Positions 27,256 to 37,872 of a stretch of 64,000 bases of DNA are shown here, piece after piece. The stretch's first letter is position 1. Every line of letters begins with the position of its first letter. Below the pieces are notes generated by a model. That model worked only from the letters and a program-made list of their open reading frames with translations, was not told the DNA's origin and made no database searches. The translations under genes and the position numbers were made by a program. Origin of the DNA: Pollutiaquabacter sp046052345 (GTDB lineage Bacteria; Bacteroidota; Bacteroidia; AKYH767-A; 2013-40CM-41-45); assembly GCA_046052345.1 (NCBI GenBank), contig JBJOMN010000032.1:1-64000 (forward strand), written 5' to 3'.

Positions 27256-27931
27256 GGTCTCCCTTGATAGACTCTATTATACGAATTTCTACGGAAGGTT
27301 CAAAGCGAATGTCATGGTACTCCACTACCCTGCCGTCGTTTTTGCGGTCGGTCAGGTCGCGCATCACTTGCACGATCAATACGTCCTGGACGAAACGATA
27401 ATAGCGCAGCACACGGTCGAAGGACTCCATCCCGAAGTTGGGGAAGCGCGCGGCGGCCAGGACCTTCCCGGTGTCCACGCCCTCGTCCACGATATGGACC
27501 GTAGCTCCCAATTCGGGCTCCCCCGCCGCGACCAGTTGCTCCTTGGTGAACAGACCCGGATGTTCGGGAAGTGTTGCATGATGGGTATTGATGACCCTTT
27601 CCTCTCTCCCCTTCAAGATGAAAGGCGGAAGCAGAAAGGTGAAACCGCAGAGGAAGACCAGGTCGGGGCGGGCAGCCTCCAACTCCCGGCCGATGCGTCT
27701 GAAGGCGGACTCCCGGTCGGATCGAATGTTTTCAAGCACGGTCGGAGTTACCCGGGAAGGCTGTTCCGAATGAAGCCTCAATGCTGTGGAATCGCGATGA
27801 GTCGTGAAGAATGCCACGGTCTCAAAACGGACAAGACCGCGGTCGCGCGCCTTTGTCAGGGCGACGAAATCACCCCCTCCTCTTCCGCAGAGGAACGCAA
27901 CGCGGGGAGCGTATTCGGTCGTAACGGACAT
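27242..27931 (-). CDS. Formyltransferase-family protein (amino-sugar N-formyltransferase candidate)
   Basis: 229 residues from ATG at 27931; an ATG at 27964 would overlap the upstream gene. The 10-formyl-tetrahydrofolate transferase core is visible: VFLCGFTFLLPPFILK, then VINTHHATLPEHPG with the catalytic His region, then GATVHIVDEGVDTGKVL with the catalytic Asp. It lacks the C-terminal tRNA-binding domain of methionyl-tRNA formyltransferase and the full PurN length pattern. With the DegT aminotransferase and FemAB-like acyltransferase just upstream, an N-formylated amino sugar is a reasonable inference. Confidence 0.8.
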   Translation of the reverse strand: MSVTTEYAPRVAFLCGRGGGDFVALTKARDRGLVRFETVAFFTTHRDSTALRLHSEQPSRVTPTVLENIRSDRESAFRRIGRELEAARPDLVFLCGFTFLLPPFILKGREERVINTHHATLPEHPGLFTKEQLVAAGEPELGATVHIVDEGVDTGKVLAAARFPNFGMESFDRVLRYYRFVQDVLIVQVMRDLTDRKNDGRVVEYHDIRFEPSVEIRIIESIKGDHGFA

Positions 27932-27942
27932 CTTCGGAGTGT

Positions 27943-29007
27943 CTAGGAGGTTTGTCGGTAACATTGCAACTGCCCCGCGTATTTCGTAGCCAGATCAGGA
28001 TGACGTTTCTCCCATTCCTGCACCAGTCGGCGGCAGGTCTCCTCATCGTGAACCCTGCGGCCGATGTAATAAGGCACGGTATCGGGACTGAAACTCTTCT
28101 TGAAAGCCAGAAGCGGATCGTCTGACGCTCCGGTGAGTCCTCCTCCGAGATGAACCAGGCGGACACCGGATTCCCTGCAGCGGTTGATTCCCTCGTGCAG
28201 CAGGAGATTCCCTGCACCAAGCGCGCGGCCTGCCGGATTGGCGGAGGCGAGATAATAATGGCCGTATGCGCCGCTGTAAAGGAACACCGCCGCGCCGACC
28301 GCTGCACCTTCGTGTTCCGCCACAAGCGAACAGCCGCCTTGCCGCGACAACTGTTCAAGATGTCCGAAGAACGCTCCTGAGAAGAAATACATGGGCGCCG
28401 CGTTCAACTGTCGCATGTTCTCCAGGTAGAGCGAAACGAAAACGGAGAAATCATCGCTTGACCTCACGACCACTCCTTCCCGCATCGCCTTTCGAAGGGT
28501 ATTGCGGTTGCGGGAGGCATAGGAGGTCAGCTGGTCCTCCTCCGATTGCGCGACCTTCACGGCGATATAATCGCGCAGATGTATGACCTCCAGGTCGACC
28601 GCCTGCATCATGAAGCGAAAGTTATCTACAAGGGGATGGAACCGTATGAATTCGGTAACGACCCTGGTGCTGCGGCAGTAGCTGCGCAGAGCAGCGTCGG
28701 CAGCAGCGAGGAAATCCGAATCCTCCGAAGAACTCAGCGGACCGGAGTACCCGTACGGGGAGGAGATATCGAAACACTCTTCGGGCACCAGCCCTTCAGG
28801 AACCGGACGTATCAGGAAAGGATACAGGAACACCCGGCCGTTGTCCATGAAACAGAAAAGCCTGCCGCTGCCGTCGCCGTTCGCTTCATACATACGATGA
28901 TAGGCAGCGGTGAAATGGATGTCCCGGACACTTTCGGGAAGCAGGGACAAGCACCGGTCCCATTCATCCGCATCACCGGTGGTCAACACGGTAAAGCCGT
29001 CCTGCAT
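27943..29007 (-). CDS. FemAB/GNAT-type acyltransferase
   Basis: 354 residues. The family pattern of Acetyltransf_6/FemAB-like proteins is seen: SRNRNTLRKAMREGVVV near 170, then CSLVAEHEGAAVGAAVFLYSG, GHYYLASANPAGRALGAGNLLLHEGI and LVHLGGGLTGASDDPLLAFKKSF. The last motif is typical of the second GNAT lobe. Such enzymes transfer acyl or aminoacyl groups to amino sugars or cell-wall peptides. It is separated from the aminotransferase by four bases and from the formyltransferase by eleven. Donor unknown. Confidence 0.82.
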   Translation of the reverse strand: MQDGFTVLTTGDADEWDRCLSLLPESVRDIHFTAAYHRMYEANGDGSGRLFCFMDNGRVFLYPFLIRPVPEGLVPEECFDISSPYGYSGPLSSSEDSDFLAAADAALRSYCRSTRVVTEFIRFHPLVDNFRFMMQAVDLEVIHLRDYIAVKVAQSEEDQLTSYASRNRNTLRKAMREGVVVRSSDDFSVFVSLYLENMRQLNAAPMYFFSGAFFGHLEQLSRQGGCSLVAEHEGAAVGAAVFLYSGAYGHYYLASANPAGRALGAGNLLLHEGINRCRESGVRLVHLGGGLTGASDDPLLAFKKSFSPDTVPYYIGRRVHDEETCRRLVQEWEKRHPDLATKYAGQLQCYRQTS

Positions 29008-29011
29008 GCGA

Positions 29012-30109
29012 TCAGCCTCCGGATTTGAGGAACTCCTTGATCTTGCGGCAGACGGAGAGCACCTGTCCCCGGGTCAATTCCGGGAAGCTGGGTAACATGA
29101 GAGCCTGGTCATTCAACTGCACGGCTGTTTTCATCTCGCCGCGGAGATGCTTGAGATGTTCATGTCGGGTAATGGGATAGAACATCGGACGCGTCTCGAT
29201 GTTGTTTTCGAAAAGGAAAAGTTCCAGCGCGCGCTTGCGCGCCTGTGTGAATCCTTCCAGCCGTATACCGAACATCCATTCGGCGTGTGTGGTTCCCGGT
29301 TCCTCGTATTGAAAACGGATCTCCTCTGCGGAAGAAAGTTCCTTGCGGTAGAGTTCGAACACCTCGTGTTTCATCGCACGGATCTCCTCGGCAAGTTCAA
29401 GCTGCCCGTAGAGAAGTGCCGCCTGGATATTGGTCATGCGGTAGTTGTAGCCCAGCTTGTCGTGCACATACCGTATGCTCGACTGGCCCTGTCCGCGCAC
29501 CGAATTGAGGTGCTCGAAGAGCTCCTCGTCGTCGGTGAATACCGCACCTCCCTCGCCGCTCGTGATGGTCTTGTTACCGAAGAAAGAGACGGACGACAAT
29601 AACGCTGCGGTACCGGCCATGCGCCCGTTGTAAGTGCCGAACAGCGCCTCACACGCATCCTCCACGACCGGCACACCCGGTTGGGAGGCCATGAAGTCGG
29701 GTACATTGAAGACGTTTCCCAGATTGTGCACTACCAGCAGGGCCGACTCGCCGTCGATATCCTTCAGCTGGCGCTGGTCCATGTTCCAGGTGTCCAAACG
29801 GGCATCGACCGGTTTCAATTCGAAGCCTCCGGAATAGAGGAAGCTGTTCCACGCCGCTACAAAGGCGTTGTTCGGGACCAGCAGCTTCTTTAAATGGGGA
29901 TGGCGGAATTTCAGACCCAACGCCACCAGGTGAGTGGCACAGGTTCCGTTGTTCACCAGGACGACGTACCTGCTGCCGGTCTTCTGCTTCAGAAGTTCCT
30001 TGGCCATATCGATATAGACACCCTGAGAGGAAATCCAAGTGGAATCCAGAGCGTCATGCGCATGGCGCAGGCAGCTTTTAGGCAGATACGGTTTATAGAT
30101 CGGCAGCAT
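29012..30109 (-). CDS. DegT/DnrJ/EryC1/StrS-family sugar aminotransferase
   Basis: 365 residues starting MLPIYKPYLP. PLP-binding features of the family: the N-terminal STWISSQGVYIDMAK, VVLVNNGTCATHLVALGL, VPVVEDACEALFGTYNGR with the Asp that contacts the pyridine ring, and the lysine motif SFFGNKTITSGEGG. The C-terminus includes IETRPMFYPI. It should aminate a keto-sugar nucleotide, which implies a dehydratase product made elsewhere because no dehydratase is encoded in this window. An 89-bp gap precedes it in the operon. It is probably the first of the amino-sugar modification genes. Confidence 0.9.
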   Translation of the reverse strand: MLPIYKPYLPKSCLRHAHDALDSTWISSQGVYIDMAKELLKQKTGSRYVVLVNNGTCATHLVALGLKFRHPHLKKLLVPNNAFVAAWNSFLYSGGFELKPVDARLDTWNMDQRQLKDIDGESALLVVHNLGNVFNVPDFMASQPGVPVVEDACEALFGTYNGRMAGTAALLSSVSFFGNKTITSGEGGAVFTDDEELFEHLNSVRGQGQSSIRYVHDKLGYNYRMTNIQAALLYGQLELAEEIRAMKHEVFELYRKELSSAEEIRFQYEEPGTTHAEWMFGIRLEGFTQARKRALELFLFENNIETRPMFYPITRHEHLKHLRGEMKTAVQLNDQALMLPSFPELTRGQVLSVCRKIKEFLKSGG

Positions 30110-30198
30110 GGAATCCGGGCTGTAACATGGCTATGGCATTAATACTTCTTTAAGGGCCGAATGTTACCTCTTAAAGATAGTCAATCAGGGCCTAAAAA

Positions 30199-30936
30199 TC
30201 AATGCTTTACGGCTGCCCCTCCCTTGGAAAGGAAGCAGATGCCCCGGAGCCGCTCTGACGCTACGAATTCGGCAAAAGAGGAGTTCTTGTGAACATCGTC
30301 ACTGATGATCAGGCCGTTCTCCCGAAGATAGGGCCGTACGGCTGCGAACTCGAAGTGCATGTTATCGTAGCTGTGGTCGCTGTCGTGGAAGAAGACATCG
30401 ATATCTCCCAGTTCCTGCAGCAGTACCGGCAAGAGCTCGCGGGAAGGCCCGAGACGCAGCTCCCACCGTGCTCGCAGGGAATCCGGAACCGCCCATCCGG
30501 ATGACTTCTGCAGGTTTCCCGGATTGTAGCTGCGCAGATCCTTGTCAGGGAGATCGATGGAGTAGAGCCGGCCGCATCCGTTCTTGTGCATCGCATTCAG
30601 AATAGTCCACGAGGAGACACCGTGTGCCACACCCGTCTCCACCATCACCTCCGGACGCTTCATCCTGACGATGAAATAAAGGAACTTGCCGAAAAAATGG
30701 GAAGGCCGATTACCGGGAAGGGACTGGCCCTCTGCGGAATTCATAGGCACCCAATCGCCTGTACGGAGTTCGCCGATCACTTCTCGTGCCAGTTTCGGAT
30801 CGAAACGGCCGCCGAGCAACATCCTTCCGGCCCGCAACAGCATGACTTCGTGCAACGGCCCTTTGTTCCCTCTCCAGTACCTGTACATGGCAAAGGGGTG
30901 GGAAAGGAATGCGGTTGGATGGAAACGTTTCAGCAT
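30199..30936 (-). CDS. Class I SAM-dependent methyltransferase (Methyltransf_24-like)
   Basis: 245 residues. Motif I is MVETGVAHGVSSWTIL near residue 96, then LYSIDLPDKDL, DIDVFFHDSDHSYDNMHFEF and NGLIISDDVH. The HDSDHSY stretch is typical of this family, which includes enzymes acting on saccharides and glycosylated compounds. It starts 3 bp after the flippase gene. It is not closely similar to the other methyltransferase at 24273-24944. The acceptor is unknown. Confidence 0.82.
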   Translation of the reverse strand: MLKRFHPTAFLSHPFAMYRYWRGNKGPLHEVMLLRAGRMLLGGRFDPKLAREVIGELRTGDWVPMNSAEGQSLPGNRPSHFFGKFLYFIVRMKRPEVMVETGVAHGVSSWTILNAMHKNGCGRLYSIDLPDKDLRSYNPGNLQKSSGWAVPDSLRARWELRLGPSRELLPVLLQELGDIDVFFHDSDHSYDNMHFEFAAVRPYLRENGLIISDDVHKNSSFAEFVASERLRGICFLSKGGAAVKH

Positions 30937-30939
30937 GAC

Positions 30940-32277
30940 TCAGCCGGTCACGGCTTCTTGACGCTCAATATGGTGAATTTCGCGGAATGCGAAATACATG
31001 AAAACGGCCGCATTCAGGATATTGGTGATCATCAGCGCAATGGCCATTCCTGCAGCCCGGAAATACGGAAGCAACAGCATCGAAAGTGTCACTCCGAAAA
31101 CGATCGTGACCACATAAGCGACGATCCGCATGCGCACCAGTCCCAGGCTTTGCACCAACGGCAGCGTCCAGAAGGTAGCAGCCGCAAGCAATGCACCGGT
31201 CAGGAAAAACATGAAGCTGGCGGAAGCAGGCGCGAATTCATGACCATAGACGGCCGTCACCAGCCATGCGTTGATGAAATACATCAGCACCAATACGGCC
31301 AGGGCAGGCAAGGCCGCGAAGGAAGTGATCTTACGCAACATCAGCCGCATTTCAGTGAATCTCCGTTCAGCGACAAGCTTGGAGAGCTGCGGATAGATGG
31401 AACTCACCAGCGGATCGGTGAGCGTAAGTACGGAATAGGCCAGCTTTTTTGCAACGGCGTAATACGCTACCTGCTCCGGCGATGTGAGCAGCCCGAGCAG
31501 CAGCACGTCGCCCTGGGAGATCATGGTCTTGAGGGTGTTGCCGACGGAATTACCGACGACGAAATCACGGATCTCACCGCGTTCCGCGCGGATAAGGCTT
31601 GCAGGAGTATCCTTCTCGCTTTCCCATTCGGAACGCAACTCCGCATATGCCATGATGTTCAGGATGGCCCCGTTCAATAGGCGTACGACGATGATCGCGG
31701 GAAAAAACACATCCAGGTCCCGCGGAAAGAACCAGATGGCGACCGCCGCAGCCACTGTCTCGAGGGTGTCCATGACGACCTCTATCAGGGAGGTGGTCCT
31801 GAAACGGTAATATAACCGTAACAGACCTCTGCTTACGGAATTGAAGTAGGTGAATCCGGATGCCACCGCATAGAGGACGACATACGTCTCAAGGCCGGGC
31901 CTGCGGATGAAATGGTCGTAGGACAATTCGCTCAACAGGAAGACGACAGCCACTGAAACCGCCAGCATGATCACGCTCCAGCGGATGCAGGACCTTACCA
32001 GGGCGAACAATTTATCCCTCCGCTCCTGCGCCTGGAATACGGCTCCGAAACGGATGACGGCGGTGCCCAGGTTAAGGTTAAGGAACTCCTGCACAAGTCC
32101 CACAAAAGCCGTCACCAGCACATAGGATCCGAACAGGGACGCTCCGAGCCCCCGGGCAATCAGTATTGAGCGTAGGAAAGCAAGGCCGGTGCTGTAGAAA
32201 TTAGCCATGAACACCCACGAGCTGTTCCTGAACAGCCGTAAGGATTCACGGTCGAAATAGCTCCTGAGGTTCGTCAC
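30940..32277 (-). CDS. Wzx-like polysaccharide flippase (MATE/PST superfamily)
   Basis: 445 residues with about twelve to fourteen hydrophobic segments, such as LGASLFGSYVLVTAFVGLV, WSVIMLAVSVAVVFLLSEL, AALPALAVLVLMYFINAW and MRIVAYVVTIVFGVTLSML. The N-terminal SWVFMANFYSTGLAFLRSILIARGLG is the usual opening of the polysaccharide-transporter family. It should move undecaprenyl-linked repeat units across the inner membrane. It lies between the Wzc-like kinase (54 bp) and a methyltransferase (3 bp), consistent with the Wzx/Wzy pathway. Confidence 0.9.
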   Translation of the reverse strand: MTNLRSYFDRESLRLFRNSSWVFMANFYSTGLAFLRSILIARGLGASLFGSYVLVTAFVGLVQEFLNLNLGTAVIRFGAVFQAQERRDKLFALVRSCIRWSVIMLAVSVAVVFLLSELSYDHFIRRPGLETYVVLYAVASGFTYFNSVSRGLLRLYYRFRTTSLIEVVMDTLETVAAAVAIWFFPRDLDVFFPAIIVVRLLNGAILNIMAYAELRSEWESEKDTPASLIRAERGEIRDFVVGNSVGNTLKTMISQGDVLLLGLLTSPEQVAYYAVAKKLAYSVLTLTDPLVSSIYPQLSKLVAERRFTEMRLMLRKITSFAALPALAVLVLMYFINAWLVTAVYGHEFAPASASFMFFLTGALLAAATFWTLPLVQSLGLVRMRIVAYVVTIVFGVTLSMLLLPYFRAAGMAIALMITNILNAAVFMYFAFREIHHIERQEAVTG

Positions 32278-32331
32278 GGGACGTTTTTCGGCAAAAGCGG
32301 AGTTTCAGCGGATAAGTTGCTGCGAGGTTGA

Positions 32332-34761
<2,430 letters not shown>

Positions 34762-34771
34762 CCGGTAATGA

Positions 34772-35536
34772 TCACTGGGCTAACTTGGTGAAAGCAAGAA
34801 CCGACATCGTCAAGGAGATGCCGCTGAAAATGACGGGGATGATGCGGTACCAGGTCTCCGCCATGGCCTTCTTGGTCTTGAGGGGCTGAACATACACGAT
34901 ATCACCGCTGTGAAGGTGGTAATACGGGGAGGCGAAAACCTCTCTGGACTCCAGGTTCACCGTTCCGAATTCCTTTTTTCCGCGCTCCTGACGGATGATC
35001 ATGATGTTATCCCGCCGGCTATAGACCGTCATGTCACCGGCAAGGGCGATAGCCTCAGGCAGACTGATGCTTTCATTGTTCGTGGTCACCATTCCCGGAT
35101 GCATGACCTCCCCCATCACCGTCACCCGGAAGTTCCGGATGTTGAGTTTGATGGTCGGACTCAGCAGATATTTCTCAAGGCGTCGCGTGAGCGTATCGTG
35201 GGCGGCAAGTGTCGTCAGTCCCGCAACCTCGATGAAGCCTACCAATGGAAGTCGGACTGCGCCGGAGGCATCGACGATATAGCTGTTCGCCATGGAGGTC
35301 TGGTCCTCCGGGCGCTCGGAAAAATTGAAGTACTTGGCCACTTCCGGACTGGAAGAGGTCACGAAAATCGAGAGTATGTCGCCGGTCTGAATGATCGGAA
35401 CATAGGGTGTGTCCCGCCAAGTGGCGAAAACGGCACTGTCCGTGGCCGGATCGGCCTGAAAACTGACTATTTTCCGTGAATCGATACACGAATAAAACAC
35501 GGTCAGCGACAGGAAAAAAAAGAGAATTCTATTCAT
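34772..35536 (-). CDS. Wza-like outer-membrane polysaccharide export lipoprotein 1
   Basis: 254 residues from ATG at 35536, where MNRILFFFLSLTVFYSCID gives a lipoprotein signal with Cys at about residue 17. The ATG at 35611 in the same frame would add an unlikely hydrophilic leader. A poly_export/SLBB organisation follows: IIQTGDILSIFVTSSSPEVAKYF, VDASGAVRLPLVGFIEVAGLT, then the SLBB-like VTVMGEVMHPGMV. A C-terminal helix (IIPVIFSGISLTMSVLAFT) may cross the outer membrane. It is the first gene of the cluster and likely partner of the kinase downstream. Confidence 0.92.
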   Translation of the reverse strand: MNRILFFFLSLTVFYSCIDSRKIVSFQADPATDSAVFATWRDTPYVPIIQTGDILSIFVTSSSPEVAKYFNFSERPEDQTSMANSYIVDASGAVRLPLVGFIEVAGLTTLAAHDTLTRRLEKYLLSPTIKLNIRNFRVTVMGEVMHPGMVTTNNESISLPEAIALAGDMTVYSRRDNIMIIRQERGKKEFGTVNLESREVFASPYYHLHSGDIVYVQPLKTKKAMAETWYRIIPVIFSGISLTMSVLAFTKLAQ

Positions 35537-35683
35537 GAGTTGGCTTTTCGCCCACTTCGGGTATATCGATTTTTTACTTTGAAACGGGGGAATAGTTACG
35601 CTGTGCGGCAACCGCCCGAAGCTTTCCCATTACGGGTATTTTCCTAAATATACTGAAAAAAAGGCGGATTGTAAAGGGCAGGG

Positions 35684-36157
35684 TCAGTTGTATATGTGAA
35701 GGGAGCCGGGAGAGTTGCCGTCAAAATCGCACCGGTATTGCTTGAGCGGTCGGGTGGCCGGACCGTTGAGCACAGAGCCGTCATAGAAAACGAATTTACT
35801 GCCGCACTTTCGGTCGACACCGATCACATTGCTGCTGTCGGGCTCTACGATCGAACCGCCGGCTGTCGGGTCGTACGGGCAGGCCCTTTCGTAAGCGACG
35901 AACTCCGACAATGATCTGCGGTATACGATCAGCCCTTTGTACCCGCCGTCCACCAGGACATAGTTACCGATGGAATTGAGAGCGGCGTATTCCGGCAGGG
36001 AAAGGGGGATATATACCTCGACGGTTACGTTCGGTATGTTATCCGTCGCCCCATCCTTTTTACAGGAATAAAAGTACAATGCGGCTGCAGATGCCAGAAC
36101 GGCCAAGAATGTGTTACAGAAAAGACGAAGTCCCATGCCGCAATCGATCATCTTCAT
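35684..36157 (-). CDS. Small lipoprotein with degenerate Rieske-like fold
   Basis: 157 residues from ATG at 36157, which overlaps the upstream stop in an ATGA. The N-terminal hydrophobic stretch FCNTFLAVLASAAALYFYSCKK ends in a lipobox-like Cys near residue 33. The mature part has FVAYERACPYDPTAGGSIV and DRKCGSKFVFYDGSVLNGPA, and ends in PLKQYRCDFDGN. Order and spacing match Rieske-like proteins of Bacteroidota, but the cluster ligands are not CxH...CxxH: the His positions hold Tyr and Lys. It may therefore bind no [2Fe-2S] cluster, or bind it differently. It appears co-transcribed with the heavy-metal-binding lipoprotein. Confidence 0.68.
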   Translation of the reverse strand: MKMIDCGMGLRLFCNTFLAVLASAAALYFYSCKKDGATDNIPNVTVEVYIPLSLPEYAALNSIGNYVLVDGGYKGLIVYRRSLSEFVAYERACPYDPTAGGSIVEPDSSNVIGVDRKCGSKFVFYDGSVLNGPATRPLKQYRCDFDGNSPGSLHIYN

Positions 36158-36363
36158 ATTTTGACCTGCAGCTCCATCTTGCACTCCGGACAGGTTCCGG
36201 GACGATCGGAAACAACCGTCGGGTGCATGGGACAGGTATATTCATTCTTCGAATTCAGTGTATCCGTTCCGGAGGCGGCGGCCGGGCTGTCCTGTTTCAC
36301 CGGCGAACAGGAAAAAATTGCGGCGGAAAGAATGCCTGCACGTAAAATCGATTTTATTTTCAT
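36154..36363 (-). CDS. Small heavy-metal-binding-domain lipoprotein
   Basis: 69 residues. The signal ILRAGILSAAIFSCSP ends in a lipoprotein Cys at about 19. The C-terminal part EYTCPMHPTVVSDRPGTCPE...CKMEL matches the heavy-metal-binding domain often found in copper and heavy-metal efflux proteins (the YTCPMHP ... CPxCxM signature). It overlaps the Rieske-like lipoprotein gene by four bases, so the two are probably expressed together. A role as a periplasmic or surface metal-binding protein is inferred from the domain. Confidence 0.85.
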   Translation of the reverse strand: MKIKSILRAGILSAAIFSCSPVKQDSPAAASGTDTLNSKNEYTCPMHPTVVSDRPGTCPECKMELQVKI

Positions 36364-36411
36364 TCGTTACTTTTATTCCTTTAAAGGTACACAATCCTAC
36401 GACCAACCGGC

Positions 36412-36699
36412 ATGAATTTCTTACGCTTCCTGATTCCCGCTGCGGTACTCCTGACGATCTCCGCCTCCGCCGGAGCACAGACCATCGACCAGGATGCCCG
36501 GACTCCCATGAAAAGCCCTATCGAAGGAGGTAACAGCAAACAGCAGCGTAAAGCGGATAAGAAAAAAGAGAAACAAAAGGAGCTACTGGACAAGGCGATT
36601 AAAAAAGGACGAAAAAAACACATGTCCTACCAGGAGAGGGCCACCCGCAGAAGAATGAAAAAAAACCTGAAAAAGGCCAACAAATGGAACAGCCGTTGA
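36412..36699 (+). CDS. Small secreted basic protein, unknown function
   Basis: 95 residues. A signal peptide is likely (FLRFLIPAAVLLTISASAGAQ, cleavage near residue 23). The mature part is strongly basic: KADKKKEKQKELLDKAIKKG, then RATRRRMKKNLKKANKWN. I recognise no family with a known function, though short basic exported proteins like this are common in Bacteroidota. It is divergent from the heavy-metal lipoprotein gene (48 bp between starts) and precedes the MscS gene by 39 bp. Confidence 0.7.
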   Translation: MNFLRFLIPAAVLLTISASAGAQTIDQDARTPMKSPIEGGNSKQQRKADKKKEKQKELLDKAIKKGRKKHMSYQERATRRRMKKNLKKANKWNSR

Positions 36700-36738
36700 T
36701 GAACGGCCGCTGAAACCATTCCGACACCCCTCACGAAC

Positions 36739-37824
36739 ATGCTGCAACAAAGCTTTCTCGGCAATACGGTAGAGAACTACCTGTGGTCGGCCGGTATCCT
36801 CTTGACAGGACTCGTCTTCAAGCGGTTGCTGTCGCGCATGATTTCCGCAGGACTCTTCAGGTTCTTCAGGCGCAGGAGTTACGAAGTAGGTGCGGAAACC
36901 TTCATCGAACTGCTATCCTCCCCGTTCCAGTTCCTGATCATGGTCGTGTTGCTTTACTTCGCCTGCAACCGGCTGACGTTCCCTGTCCAATGGCACCTGG
37001 CCTCCGAACAGGTCTTCGGAGTCCGTTTCGTCCTGGCCCACCTTTACCGCGGACTCCTGGTAGCAGGCATCACCTGGATGATTCTTCGGCTGGTCGATTT
37101 CACCGCCGTCGTCTTTTCGGCAAGAGCCAAGCGGTCCGTCACACGTGCCGACGACCAGCTCATTCCTTTTCTGAAAGAAGGCGTCAAAGTGGTCATCGCG
37201 GGAATAGGTCTGCTGGTGATGCTGGCCACCGCTTTTGAACTGGACATTGTCTCCCTCGTAACCGGTTTAGGTATCGGAGGACTTGCTTTCGCGCTTGCCG
37301 CCAAAGAGACCCTGGAGAACCTGCTGGGGTCGTTCACGATTTTCCTGGACAAACCTTTCGTCGTCGGCGACCAGGTGAAGGTGGGAGCCGTGGAGGGACA
37401 CGTGGAAAGCATCGGTTTCCGCTCCACCCGAATCCGTTCCCTGGACAAGATGCTCGTCACCGTCCCCAACAAGAAAATGGTGGATGCAGAAACCTTCAAC
37501 GAAAGTGAGCGGAGCCTTCGCCGCTGCCGTTTCACCCTTTCACTGAGGAACGACACCCCGGCCTACAAGTTGGAGGCATTCCGGGGCGAATTACGCGGAT
37601 TCCTGGAAGCGCATCCGGCGTTGGACGGGACGCCCAATGTTCACTTCATCGACTTCGGTGTCAACTCCCTGGATGTGACTGTTTCCTGTGTGCTGCGCAT
37701 CCCCGACGGTGACGAATTCCTGGCAGCCCGTGAAGCGATCAATTTCAAAGCTCTGGAGCTGATGAAAAAGCACGGCTGCGAGTTCGCAGAGCAGAACAAC
37801 AAAGTAGTGATCGGGAGCCGTTGA
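36739..37824 (+). CDS. MscS-family mechanosensitive ion channel
   Basis: 361 residues. About four membrane segments precede the pore helix GLGIGGLAFALAAKETLENL, followed by FTIFLDKPFVVGDQVKVG. This is the MscS signature of the Gly/Ala-packed TM3 and the start of the beta domain. The C-terminal alpha/beta domain includes STRIRSLDKMLVTVPNKKMV. It should sit in the inner membrane and release osmolytes on hypo-osmotic shock. It is convergent with the downstream glutamate-type dehydrogenase gene. Confidence 0.92.
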   Translation: MLQQSFLGNTVENYLWSAGILLTGLVFKRLLSRMISAGLFRFFRRRSYEVGAETFIELLSSPFQFLIMVVLLYFACNRLTFPVQWHLASEQVFGVRFVLAHLYRGLLVAGITWMILRLVDFTAVVFSARAKRSVTRADDQLIPFLKEGVKVVIAGIGLLVMLATAFELDIVSLVTGLGIGGLAFALAAKETLENLLGSFTIFLDKPFVVGDQVKVGAVEGHVESIGFRSTRIRSLDKMLVTVPNKKMVDAETFNESERSLRRCRFTLSLRNDTPAYKLEAFRGELRGFLEAHPALDGTPNVHFIDFGVNSLDVTVSCVLRIPDGDEFLAAREAINFKALELMKKHGCEFAEQNNKVVIGSR

Positions 37825-37872
37825 AACCCCTGCAACCCGGGACGGAATAATAGCGGGCTGCCTGAAAGCGGG

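Noticed and set aside
30110..30198. Possible internal promoter (TATCTTTA) in the polysaccharide operon
   Set aside because: Only the -7-like box is partly matched (TAnnTTTA) and there is no -33 element; kept out of the feature list.
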